Of a stretch of DNA of 64,000 nucleotides, positions 56,152-64,000 are shown piece by piece. The DNA is from Poriferisodalis sp965214215 (GTDB lineage Bacteria; Actinomycetota; Acidimicrobiia; Acidimicrobiales; Poriferisodalaceae), in contig NZ_CBDCBD010000003.1 of the NCBI RefSeq assembly GCF_965214215.1, positions 2,170,001-2,234,000 of the forward strand, in the 5' to 3' direction. Each line of letters begins with the position of its first letter. Position 1 is the first letter of the stretch. The notes below the pieces were generated by a model, which ran no database searches, was not told the origin of the DNA, and saw only the letters and a list, made by a program, of their open reading frames with translations. The position numbers and the translations under genes were made by a program.

Positions 56152-57330
56152 ATGGCCCGCTCGCGGTCGTTGTGGGGACGCCAGCGCTCGCGCCGCAACG
56201 GGGGTTACGGTCACCGCGAATTCGCCGGGAAGTGCCGTGTGGATCGCCGCACCAAGAACTTGGTGCGACGCTTGGAGCGCGGAGAGATTGCCGTGATTCA
56301 CCACGCCGATCTCGATCGGGTCGCTGCCGACGGGCTTTTGGCAGCCGGTGCGATCGCCGTGGTCAATGCAGAGCTGACGATGACCGGGAGGTACCCAGCG
56401 CTGGGCGGGCTCACGCTCGCTCAGGCAGGAGTGCCGGTGCTGGAAAACATCGGTGAGGAGGCGTTCGCATCGCTGCGTGACGGCGAGGAAGTTGCCATCG
56501 CAGGCGATGAGGTGCTGCGAGATGACCAGGTGGTGGCGACCGGACATCGCCGCGATGCCGAACACTTCGAGCAGGTGCTGGAATCGGCGCGCATCGCGGT
56601 GCGCAGCGAGCTCGGCAGCTTCGCCCGCAACACGCTCGAGTACCTCGAGAAGGAGCCGCAGGTCCTCACCGACGAGCTGGTGATCCCGCCGCTGCACCAG
56701 GAGCTGCGGCGCCGTCACGTGCTGGTCGTGGTGCGCGGCATCGACTATCGCGAGGATCTGGCTGCGTTGCGTCGTTCGGGCTACATGTCGGACATGCGGC
56801 CCGTCGTCATCGGGGTGGACGGCGGTGCCGATGCGCTGCTGGAAGTCGGGCTAGTGCCTCACATCATCATCGGCGACTTCGATTCGGTCTCGCCCAGAGC
56901 GTTGACTTGCGGGGCACAGCTCATCGTGCACGCATATCCCGAAGGGGGCGCGCCAGGAGCGAAGCGGCTCGAGGATGCAGGACTCAGCTACGACGTCATC
57001 GCTGCCCCGGGCACCAGCGAGGACGTGGCGTTACGGCTCGCGTTCGAGCGGAGGGCCGAGCAGATTGTCGAGGTCGGATCGCACACGTCGATGGTCGACT
57101 TCTTCGACAAGGGCCGTCGAGGCATGGCCTCGACCTTCCTGACCCGGATGCAGGTGTCCTCAGCACTGGTGGATGCAAAGGGCGTGAGCCGCCTGTATCG
57201 CACGCACGTGCGCAAACGCGACATGGCGATGCTCATCGTCTCCGCGCTGGTCACCATCGGCGTCATCGCTGCGGTGACTGAGCCGGGCCGTCTTCTGCTG
57301 CGCACGCTGTGGATCAACATGGGCCTCTAG
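56152..57330 (+). CDS. steA: SteA-like protein (putative cytokinetic ring protein)
   Basis: 392 residues from ATG 56152. Order next to recN and the SteB-like gene matches the actinobacterial cluster in which steA and steB affect septal cell-wall synthesis. An N-terminal domain with RVDRRTKNLVRRLERGEIAV precedes a thiamin-pyrophosphokinase-like core, VIGVDGGADALLEVGLVPHI then IGDFDSVS, which contains the substrate-binding acidic motif of the TPK fold. A single transmembrane helix at the C-terminus (AMLIVSALVTIGVIAAVTEP) anchors it with the soluble part inside. Function assigned by cluster and fold; the catalytic role of the TPK-like domain is unproven. Confidence 0.85.
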   Translation: MARSRSLWGRQRSRRNGGYGHREFAGKCRVDRRTKNLVRRLERGEIAVIHHADLDRVAADGLLAAGAIAVVNAELTMTGRYPALGGLTLAQAGVPVLENIGEEAFASLRDGEEVAIAGDEVLRDDQVVATGHRRDAEHFEQVLESARIAVRSELGSFARNTLEYLEKEPQVLTDELVIPPLHQELRRRHVLVVVRGIDYREDLAALRRSGYMSDMRPVVIGVDGGADALLEVGLVPHIIIGDFDSVSPRALTCGAQLIVHAYPEGGAPGAKRLEDAGLSYDVIAAPGTSEDVALRLAFERRAEQIVEVGSHTSMVDFFDKGRRGMASTFLTRMQVSSALVDAKGVSRLYRTHVRKRDMAMLIVSALVTIGVIAAVTEPGRLLLRTLWINMGL

Positions 57331-57343
57331 GCCGGTCAGGCGA

Positions 57344-58405
57344 ATGATCAACCTCCGCTATCACATCGTTTCCATTGCCGCAGTGTTCCTGGCCCTGGCG
57401 ATCGGCTTGGCACTGGGCTCGACGTTTGTGGACTCGGTGCTGGTGAGCAATCTCGAGTCACGCGTGGACCAGCTACAGGCTGACACCGAGTCGGCAATCG
57501 AACGGCAAGCGTTGGCTGAGGGGGCTCTCGGCGAAGCTGAGGCCGAACGTGATGCGGCGCTCGCGAGTGTCGAAGCCGCGGCGTCCGTGCGGTTCGAGGT
57601 GGAGGATCTCGTGCGGCCCTACCTGCCGCAAGGGCGATTGAGCGGCACGACCACGCTCATCATCGCACCGGAGTCCACGAACCGTGACGCGGTCGCGGCC
57701 ATCCGCACACGACTTGAGGCAACCGACACAAGGCAAGGCGGGGTGCTGTGGCTCAGCGATGACCTGCGTCTGGATGATTCAGCGGTACGCGAGAGCATCG
57801 CTGAGGCATTCTCGCTGGCCGGCGATAGCCGCAACGCCATACAGCGGGCGTTGCGCTTCTTGGTGCCCCAAGCGCTCTTTCGTCCGACCGAGGCCGGTTC
57901 CAGCCGAACCCTCGGCTCTGATGTCGACGCGATCACCGACTCCGCGGCGCTCGACGGCTTCTCGCGCGGGTTCTCATCGGTCCCGCAGACGCGCACGGCG
58001 CTCACCTTGCTGCGCGACCTCGAACTGGTCACTCACGACGGCACCGGGGCGGTGGCACTGCACCGGATCGGCGGGGAGCACTTGCGACTCGTGGTGGTGA
58101 CCGATGAGGGGGCTGCCGGATTGAACCAAGACTTTGTCTTCGACCTGCTGGTCGCCATCGCCGATGACGGGCACGTCGGCACCGGCGTCATCGTCGAGGT
58201 TCGAGCACCCGGCTCAGCAGGCGCCGGCGACGGCGCCGTGCTGGAGCGGGTCCGTTCCGACCCGGTGCTCGCCCAGGGCTACTCGACTGTCGACGAGGTC
58301 ACGTCCTTCTCAGGCGATCTGGCGTTGTTGGTCGCACTGGAGCGGCTGCCTGCTGTCAGCCACTTCTCCGGAGCGGACCTCAACCATGGATTGGGCCCGT
58401 CATGA
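57344..58405 (+). CDS. steB: SteB/MctB-family membrane protein
   Basis: 353 residues, 13 nt after steA. One N-terminal helix, IVSIAAVFLALAIGLALGST, followed by a coiled coil of about 60 residues (VSNLESRVDQLQADTESAIE) and an external domain. This is the architecture of the family known as MctB copper-transport protein in mycobacteria and as SteB in corynebacteria. The opening MINLRYHIVSIAAVFLALAI is the family's most conserved part. No Cys/Met-rich copper site was noticed. With SteA it probably forms a complex at the division site. Overlaps the next gene as ATGA. Confidence 0.85.
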   Translation: MINLRYHIVSIAAVFLALAIGLALGSTFVDSVLVSNLESRVDQLQADTESAIERQALAEGALGEAEAERDAALASVEAAASVRFEVEDLVRPYLPQGRLSGTTTLIIAPESTNRDAVAAIRTRLEATDTRQGGVLWLSDDLRLDDSAVRESIAEAFSLAGDSRNAIQRALRFLVPQALFRPTEAGSSRTLGSDVDAITDSAALDGFSRGFSSVPQTRTALTLLRDLELVTHDGTGAVALHRIGGEHLRLVVVTDEGAAGLNQDFVFDLLVAIADDGHVGTGVIVEVRAPGSAGAGDGAVLERVRSDPVLAQGYSTVDEVTSFSGDLALLVALERLPAVSHFSGADLNHGLGPS

Positions 58406-59304
58406 CCCATGCCGTGGCCATCGTGCCCGCCTTCAACCGGGCGGACACCGTTGGCGCCACGGTGACCGCGTTGGCGACCGTGCCCGATGTGCTCGACGTC
58501 ATCGTGGTCGACGACGGGTCCCGGGACCGCACCGCGGCTGTTGCTGCTGCTGCAGGAGCGCGAGTTGTCGAGCTCGCACGCAATCGCGGCAAGGGAGCGG
58601 CGATCACCGCCGGCATTGCGGCGTCTGGAGCGCCCGATGCCTACTTGCTCATCGATGCCGATCTGGGCGATTCCGCCGCGCTGGCCGGTGATCTGCTGAA
58701 GCCGGTCTCGCTCGGGTCAGCGGACATGACCATCGCCGTGCTCGGCTCTACCGAACGCGGGGGCGGGTTCGGGTTCGTCAAGGGCTTCGCGGCACGCGTT
58801 CTGCGTTCCGAGACAGGAATGTTCCTCGCGGAGCCTCTCTCGGGTCAGCGTGCCGTTCGGGGTCCGCTGCTGCGATCACTGCATCTTGCTCCCGGTTTCG
58901 GTCTCGAGATCGGTCTGACACTCGATGCGGCCAACCGCGGCGCATCCATCTCGGAGGTGGAGGTCGGCTTCACGCATCGCCTCACCGGGCGTGACCTCAG
59001 CGGCTTCGCGCATCGGGCACGAATCGGCCGCCACGTGTACCTGGCCGCGCTGTCCCGCGTCGGCAGTCCGAAGTTGAACTACTACCTGATCGCCTCCGTG
59101 CTGAGCCGCATCGTCTCAGCGGGCCGACCCGTGCGGCTGCGCGACCGCCGCCAACGGCTGGGGCGCACCGCGCGCCAGTCTTGGCAGCGAGCACGGCAGG
59201 TCCGGCCGCCTCGTTCGATCCGGGACCTGCGGCCTTTGCGTTCGCTTCGGCGGTTGCGGAGCCTGCCGGAGGGTCAGGGTCGCCGGCCGACGAGCGAGTC
59301 GTAG
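58402..59304 (+). CDS. Family 2 glycosyltransferase
   Basis: 300 residues. GT-A fold: IVPAFNRADTVGATVTAL, VIVVDDGSRDRTAAVAAAAG and the DxD-type YLLIDADLGD are all in place, followed by the acceptor/catalytic region EPLSGQRAVRGPLLRSLHLA. The last ~70 residues are very Arg-rich and probably sit at the membrane surface. It follows steB with a four-base overlap and is followed by a MraY-like gene, so it may transfer a sugar to a lipid-linked carrier in envelope synthesis. In mycobacteria steA/steB are followed directly by pyrG; this enzyme is an addition to that order. Confidence 0.85.
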   Translation: MTHAVAIVPAFNRADTVGATVTALATVPDVLDVIVVDDGSRDRTAAVAAAAGARVVELARNRGKGAAITAGIAASGAPDAYLLIDADLGDSAALAGDLLKPVSLGSADMTIAVLGSTERGGGFGFVKGFAARVLRSETGMFLAEPLSGQRAVRGPLLRSLHLAPGFGLEIGLTLDAANRGASISEVEVGFTHRLTGRDLSGFAHRARIGRHVYLAALSRVGSPKLNYYLIASVLSRIVSAGRPVRLRDRRQRLGRTARQSWQRARQVRPPRSIRDLRPLRSLRRLRSLPEGQGRRPTSES

Positions 59305-59335
59305 TCCACATGCGTTGCCGCAACACCCGCGTCCA

Positions 59336-60478
59336 GTGACTGCGCCGGCCGACGTCGCCTTTCAGACTGCGGCTTCGTTGGCATCAATCCTCGCCGGCTC
59401 GGCGGTCGCGGCGGCGATGCTGTGGCGTCTGGCGAAATCCCCGATGCGGCGAGAGCGCTGGATGGGGGTCAACTACCGCGGCGAGCGGATCGTTGCGACT
59501 TCGGGGCTGCTCGTGGTCGCGATCGGCGTTGCCGGCGCAAGCGCCGTGGCGGCCTTGGCACGCCGCGCGATGGGTTGGTTCGCCTACGTCTCCGTTCCGA
59601 TGGCTCCATCGTCAGCCGAGGTGCTCGAAACCTCGGGTCCACTGGAACTGGTGTCCATCGACGTGTTTCGTACGCCCCCCGCGGCCAGCGCCACCGGCGC
59701 GGTGGCCACCGCGTTGGCCGTGGTGGCATTCGGATTGCTGGGATACCGGGACGACACCCGAGGCGGCGGTGATGCGAGCGGGTTCGTCGCGCACTTCTTG
59801 CGCAGCCTGCGCCGGCGTCAGCTCACGACCGGAGCGCAGAAAGCTGTCGGTGGGGCAGCAGTTGCGCTCCTCAGCGTGCAGATGGTGCTGTTCGGCAACG
59901 TCGCCGCCCTGTGGAGCAGCACCCGATGGAGCGATGGTTATTCGGTGATGCGATCGTTCGAGCACCTCGTGATCGGGTCACACGAGAGCTGGGCCGTGAT
60001 TCCGTGGCTGCGAGGGGCCGCAGTCGTAGCGCTCAGCGCCAACCTGTTGAATCTGCTCGACCGAGCGCCGGGTCGGGCGACCAAGGCTGCGTTGGCATGG
60101 TGGCTGTGCGGGCTCGTGCCGGCTGCGGTGTTCGGTCCCTCTTGGCCGCAGGGATTTCAATTCGCAGATGCCAGCACCGGAGTATTCGCCTGGCATTCGC
60201 CGGCGTTGTGGACAACGGGGGCCGTTGGTGCTGCGGTTGGCTTGTTGCGCAGTGAATTGGCGGAATCGCACATGCTGGGTGACACTGGCGTCAATCCCCT
60301 CGGTGCTGCCTTAGGGCTGGCCACTGTCGCGATGTCCTCGGCATCAGTCGAATGGGTCGTGCTCGTCGGGATGGCCGTGCTGAACCTGGTGAGCGAGCGC
60401 TGGTCGTTCAGCCAGATCATCGACGCGGTACCGCCGCTGCGATGGCTGGACCGGCTCGGCTCGCCGTACCGTCGTTAG
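59336..60478 (+). CDS. MraY/WecA-like glycosyl-1-phosphate transferase relative
   Basis: About 380 residues from GTG 59336 (a TTG at 59315 is possible). Roughly nine membrane helices. Motifs of the polyprenyl-phosphate sugar-1-phosphate transferase family are recognisable but weak: GYRDDTRG for the DD motif, ANLLNLLDRAPGRATKAALA, and ESHMLGDTGVNPLGAALGL, which parallels the conserved ML-GD-G-x-N-x-LGA loop. Others seen in MraY, such as the His-rich loop, are absent. It may accept a carrier lipid and work with the adjacent glycosyltransferase. Convergent with the amidohydrolase gene, with palindromic repeats between them. Confidence 0.75.
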   Translation: MTAPADVAFQTAASLASILAGSAVAAAMLWRLAKSPMRRERWMGVNYRGERIVATSGLLVVAIGVAGASAVAALARRAMGWFAYVSVPMAPSSAEVLETSGPLELVSIDVFRTPPAASATGAVATALAVVAFGLLGYRDDTRGGGDASGFVAHFLRSLRRRQLTTGAQKAVGGAAVALLSVQMVLFGNVAALWSSTRWSDGYSVMRSFEHLVIGSHESWAVIPWLRGAAVVALSANLLNLLDRAPGRATKAALAWWLCGLVPAAVFGPSWPQGFQFADASTGVFAWHSPALWTTGAVGAAVGLLRSELAESHMLGDTGVNPLGAALGLATVAMSSASVEWVVLVGMAVLNLVSERWSFSQIIDAVPPLRWLDRLGSPYRR

Positions 60479-60491
60479 TTCTCCATCCGTC

Positions 60492-60580
60492 ATGCCCGCT
60501 GCATGGCAGCGGTGCTGGGTCTTATGCCCGCTGCATGGCAGCGGCGCTGGGTCTTATGCCCGCTGCATGGCAGCGGCGCA
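60492..60580. repeat. 32-bp palindromic repeats at a convergent gene junction
   Basis: Complete units at 60492 and 60524, partial at 60556. Unit: ATGCCCGCTGCATGGCAGCG, then GTGCTGGGTCTT. CGCTGC-ATG-GCAGCG is a hairpin. Units lie just past the stop of the rightward gene, and the second and third supply the last codons and TAA of the leftward gene. Confidence 0.92.
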
Positions 60581-62026
60581 CAAGCGGTGCTCGGCCAGGC
60601 GCTCGTCGAGGCTGGGGTGAACGATCTGGCCGCCGGACACGACTGGGCGCCCGGCCACGATCGTGTCGCGGGCCGACAACGGTCCGCACCGCAGCCACGC
60701 CTCGATCGGATCCGACAGCGCGCCGGCGAATGCTGGGCCGCTGAGTTCCCACACGACCAGGTCGCCGCACGCGCCGGCCGCTAGCTCGCCGATCTCGCCG
60801 GCTCGGCCGAGGCAGCCCGCACTGCCACGGGTCGCGACGTCCAGGACGTCGCGGGCCGAGAAGTACACGGAATCGGCCAGTCCCGAGTCGTCGTTGCCGT
60901 CGCCGGTCCTGCCGCTGTCGAGGCCCTGCTCGGCGCTCAAGTGTCGCTGGCCGTCGCGCAGGCGCCCCACGAGCAGGGCGTTGCGGGCTTCGGTCCACAT
61001 CGATGCCGAATCGGTACTGGCCGAGCCGTCCACGCCGAGGCCGACGGGAACTCCGGCGGCTCGCAGCTCGCGCACCGGGGCCAGCCCCACGCCGAGCACC
61101 AGGTTGGAACTCGGGCAGTGCGCCACTCCGGTGCCCCAGGAACCGAGCCGCGCTATTTCGGCGGGGTTGGGCTGCACGCCGTGCGCGATCCACGAGCGAT
61201 GTGAACCCCAGCCGCAGTGCTCGAAGTAATCCACCGGGCGCATGCCGAACATGTCCAAGCAGAATCCGTCCTCGCCGGGGTCTTCGCACAAGTGCGTGTG
61301 CAATCGCACGTCGAGGCGTTCAGCCAGCTCCGCTGTCGCCGTCATCAGCTCAGTAGAGACCGAGAACGGTGAGCACGGCGCCAACGCGATGCGGACCATC
61401 GCGTTCGGCGAACGGTCGTGATGCGCTGCAATGAGGCGCTCGGAATCCTCCAAGATCTCCTCGGGAGACTGGCACACCTCATCGGGAGGCAGCCCACCGT
61501 CTGATTCGCCCAGCGACATCGAGCCGCGGGTGGGATGGAACCGCATGCCCAGCTCGGTCGCCGCACCGATCTCTGCTGCGATCAAGTCGCCGGCGCCCCG
61601 CGGGTGCACATACAGATGGTCAGTGCTGGTGGTGCAGCCGCCCAGCGCCAGCTCGGCGAGACCCACCCATGCGGACAGATACGCGCCGTGCTCATCGAGC
61701 CGCGCCCACAGGGGGTACAGCGTGGTCAACCAGTCGAACAGCCCGCCCCGAAGTGCCGGCGCGTACGAGCGAGTGAGGTTCTGGTACATGTGATGGTGGG
61801 TGTTGATGAGCCCAGGCGTCACCAGGCAGCCGCGGGCGTCGATGCGCTCCGTCGCCGCCGGAGGCGGATCGGCGGCACCCCCGATGGCACTGATGAACCC
61901 GCCGGTCACGGCGACCCAGCCGCCGCTGATCTCACGGCGTTGGTCGTCACAGGTGGCCACTAATTCGGCGTCATGCACCAACAGGTCTGCCGGCGCCCCG
62001 GTGGATTCGTCTGGTGTGTCGGTCAT
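60554..62026 (-). CDS. Amidohydrolase, 8-oxoguanine deaminase type
   Basis: 490 residues from ATG 62026; a start at 62155 would add 43 unsupported residues. Metal-dependent hydrolase of the AtzB/guanine-deaminase group. Metal and substrate motifs: TPGLINTHHHMYQNLTRSYA near the N-terminus, HTHLCEDPGEDGFC, WIAHGVQP, and VGLGVDGSASTDSASMWTEA. This pattern, especially NTHHHMYQNLTR, matches 8-oxoguanine deaminases and related hydroxyatrazine hydrolases. It would act on an oxidised or modified purine. The last codons (AAAMQRA) come from the repeat array at 60492. Divergent from pyrG. Confidence 0.75.
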   Translation of the reverse strand: MTDTPDESTGAPADLLVHDAELVATCDDQRREISGGWVAVTGGFISAIGGAADPPPAATERIDARGCLVTPGLINTHHHMYQNLTRSYAPALRGGLFDWLTTLYPLWARLDEHGAYLSAWVGLAELALGGCTTSTDHLYVHPRGAGDLIAAEIGAATELGMRFHPTRGSMSLGESDGGLPPDEVCQSPEEILEDSERLIAAHHDRSPNAMVRIALAPCSPFSVSTELMTATAELAERLDVRLHTHLCEDPGEDGFCLDMFGMRPVDYFEHCGWGSHRSWIAHGVQPNPAEIARLGSWGTGVAHCPSSNLVLGVGLAPVRELRAAGVPVGLGVDGSASTDSASMWTEARNALLVGRLRDGQRHLSAEQGLDSGRTGDGNDDSGLADSVYFSARDVLDVATRGSAGCLGRAGEIGELAAGACGDLVVWELSGPAFAGALSDPIEAWLRCGPLSARDTIVAGRPVVSGGQIVHPSLDERLAEHRLCAAAMQRA

Positions 62027-62174
62027 GTTGTCCCGTCCGCTTGGTTGCCCTGTCGGAACGACGATCCCAGCGGGCTCGGTGAGCAGTCGCCGGACGCTCG
62101 CAGGGATCGGCCAACACGGTCCGATGCGACGGTAGCTTGATGGCACATGCTCCACAGATCACCCCGACAACCGC

Positions 62175-63839
62175 GTGGCTAAGCACATATTCGTCACCGG
62201 GGGAGTTGCCAGCTCCCTCGGCAAAGGGCTCACCGCAGCGTCGCTCGGCCGCCTGCTCGCTGCCCGCGGCCTGCGGGTCACCATGCAGAAGCTGGACCCG
62301 TACATCAACGTCGACCCCGGCACCCTCAACCCCTACGAGCACGGCGAAGTGTTCGTCACCGACGACGGCGGCGAGACCGATCTCGATCTCGGCCATTACG
62401 AGCGGTTCATCGACGTATCGCTGACGCGCGACTCGAATGCGACGACCGGTTCGATCTACCAGAAGGTGCTCGCCGACGAGCGGCGGGGTGAATATCTGGG
62501 CCGCACGGTGCAGGTCATCCCGCACATCACCGACGAGATCAAAGAGCGCATCCGCAAGCTGGCCGCCAGCGACGTGGACGTGGTCATCACCGAGGTAGGC
62601 GGCACGGTCGGCGACATCGAGATCTTGCCGTTCCTGGAGGCGATCCGTCAGATGCGTCTCGAGGTCGGTCGGCAGAACATCTGCTACGTCCATGTCACGT
62701 TGGTGCCGTTCATCGGCCCGTCGGGTGAGCAGAAGACCAAGCCCACCCAGCACTCGGTCACCGAGCTGCGCAGTCGCGGCGTGCAGCCCGACGCCATCGT
62801 GCTGCGCAGCGAGGGTCCCATCGAGGACGGCCTGCGCAACAAGATCTCCAATCTCAGCGATGTCGAGCTCGCGGGCGTGGTGAACGCCCCAGACTCGTCG
62901 GTCCTCTATGAGATCCCGATGGTGCTGCGCGCCGAGGGACTCGACAGTTTCCTGTGCGGGATCCTTGGATTCGAAGACGTCGAGCCCGACCTGGCTGAGT
63001 GGGAAGCGATGCTCGCACGCATCAAGGCGCCCCAGGCGACAGTGCGCATCGGCATCATCGGTAAGTACGTGACCCTGCCCGATGCCTACCTGTCCGTCGT
63101 GGAGTCGCTCCGCCATGCGGCCTCCTACCACGGCGTGGAGGTCGACGTCGAGTGGATTCACTCCCCCGAAATTGAGGGCCTGCTCGCCGCGGGGAGGCTG
63201 CGGCACCTCGATGGAATGGTGATACCGGGAGGGTTCGGCTCGCGCGGCATCGAAGGCAAAATCGCTGCGGCTGCCTATTCGCGTGAGCATGACATCCCGT
63301 GCTTGGGGCTCTGCTTGGGACTGCAGGTCATGGTCATCGAGTTCTGCCGCAACGAGCTGGGCCTGCTGGGTGCCAACTCGACCGAGTTCGATGCCAACAC
63401 GCTGCACCCGGTCATCGACCTCATGCATGCGCAGCGAGGCATCCAGGACAAGGGCGGCACGATGCGGCTCGGTGCCTACGTGGCCCGGCTGGCGCCGCGC
63501 AGCCGCGTGGCTGCCATGTACGGCGACACGCTGGTCAATGAGCGGCACCGGCACCGCTATGAGGTGAACAGTGCCTACCGCCAGCGGATGGAGCAAGGCG
63601 GCCTGCAGTGCAGCGGGCTGTCGCCTGACGGGCGGTTGGCGGAGTTCATCGAGCTGGACGGTCACGCGTTCTGGGTGGGCACCCAAGCACACCCGGAATT
63701 CAAGAGCCGGCCGAACCGCCCCGCACCGCTGTTCTGCGGTCTGGTGGGCGCTGCGCTGGCTCGTGCCGAGGGACGCAACCCGCAGCTGCTGCCTGCAGCT
63801 ACCGGTACCGCACCGCTGGGCGCTGAACCGCTGGCCTAG
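62175..63839 (+). CDS. pyrG: CTP synthase
   Basis: 554 residues from GTG 62175. Aminates UTP to CTP with glutamine. Synthase domain: FVTGGVASSLGKGLTAASLG, MQKLDPYINVDPGTLNPYEH, and VITEVGGTVGDIE. The class I glutaminase domain has the nucleophile Cys in CLGLCLGLQVMVIEF, and His-Glu in GTQAHPEFKSRP. The oxyanion region, IPGGFGSRGIEGK, is complete. Standard length. A TAGCTT at about 62136-62141 could be its -10. Confidence 0.98.
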   Translation: MAKHIFVTGGVASSLGKGLTAASLGRLLAARGLRVTMQKLDPYINVDPGTLNPYEHGEVFVTDDGGETDLDLGHYERFIDVSLTRDSNATTGSIYQKVLADERRGEYLGRTVQVIPHITDEIKERIRKLAASDVDVVITEVGGTVGDIEILPFLEAIRQMRLEVGRQNICYVHVTLVPFIGPSGEQKTKPTQHSVTELRSRGVQPDAIVLRSEGPIEDGLRNKISNLSDVELAGVVNAPDSSVLYEIPMVLRAEGLDSFLCGILGFEDVEPDLAEWEAMLARIKAPQATVRIGIIGKYVTLPDAYLSVVESLRHAASYHGVEVDVEWIHSPEIEGLLAAGRLRHLDGMVIPGGFGSRGIEGKIAAAAYSREHDIPCLGLCLGLQVMVIEFCRNELGLLGANSTEFDANTLHPVIDLMHAQRGIQDKGGTMRLGAYVARLAPRSRVAAMYGDTLVNERHRHRYEVNSAYRQRMEQGGLQCSGLSPDGRLAEFIELDGHAFWVGTQAHPEFKSRPNRPAPLFCGLVGAALARAEGRNPQLLPAATGTAPLGAEPLA

Positions 63840-63903
63840 ACCAGCGTTTCGCTCTGGTGCATTCTTGACCTGCGTCGGCGCAGGCTGGCACATTGGATAG
63901 GCG

Positions 63904-64000
63904 ATGCCCGCTGCCCTGGCCATGGAAGCCGAGGACTATCTGGGCTGGTTGTCCAACGAGCGGGGACGGTCAGCGCGAACCGTAGCGTCGTACCGCGCCG
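63904..64000 (+). CDS. xerD: Tyrosine recombinase, XerD-like (N-terminus only)
   Basis: The frame opens at ATG 63904 with EAEDYLGWLSNERGRSARTV and ASYRA at the window edge. This is the SAM-like core-binding domain that starts XerC/XerD recombinases. Position directly after pyrG matches the xerD place in related actinobacteria. The catalytic domain lies outside the window. Confidence 0.8.
   Translation, partial: MPAALAMEAEDYLGWLSNERGRSARTVASYRA

Overview
The window is high-GC DNA from an actinobacterium. The 16S and 23S rRNA sequences, the many GTG starts and the tlyA-nadK-recN-steA-steB...pyrG-xerD order fit Actinomycetota; by eye the 16S looks most like class Acidimicrobiia. Genus cannot be read without a database. 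Several genes have a TANNNT or CANNNT hexamer 6-9 nt before the start codon, which suggests leaderless transcripts are common.

Layout. (1) 1-3206, minus strand: three genes of a Tad/Flp pilus locus (CpaF/TadA ATPase, a TadZ/CpaE-like protein, a CpaB-like SAF protein). (2) 3263-14160: an accessory island. It starts with a pilin/TadE-like gene whose frame is interrupted by a run of 15 G. A tandem family follows: a large secreted multidomain protein (A1), a membrane-anchored partner (B1), a 5'-truncated A copy with an internal stop (A2), a lipoprotein partner (B2) and an A remnant (A3). The island ends with a complete ISL3-type insertion sequence with an 8-bp target duplication, a toxin-antitoxin pair with a broken toxin, and an ISL3 transposase remnant. 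(3) 14177-23592: catabolic and envelope genes: a 2-hydroxyacid dehydrogenase, an SDR, one ORF joining a cytochrome P450 to a UbiB/ABC1 kinase, a DUF192 lipoprotein, a GPP34 protein, a MerB-like protein with its neighbour, and an M20 amidohydrolase. (4) 23654-29972: glutamate synthase gltBD. (5) 30759-37817: arginine operon argC-B-D-F-R-H with a likely ArgR operator, lacking argJ and argG, followed by a NUDIX gene. (6) 37875-41549: small membrane proteins, an ABC exporter, tyrS. (7) 41588-47198: a complete 16S-23S-5S rRNA operon without spacer tRNAs. (8) 47228-64000: a TPR-like protein, class I aldolase, korAB, then the tlyA-nadK-recN-steA-steB cluster, a GT2/MraY-like pair, a divergent amidohydrolase, pyrG and the start of a xerD-like gene.

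Central metabolism is linked locally: GltBD supplies glutamate, the arg operon converts it to arginine, and KorAB handles 2-oxoglutarate. The most unusual features are the Tad-linked A/B module family with its G-tract gene, the P450-UbiB fusion, and a short palindromic repeat that has expanded inside two housekeeping ORFs in different reading frames.
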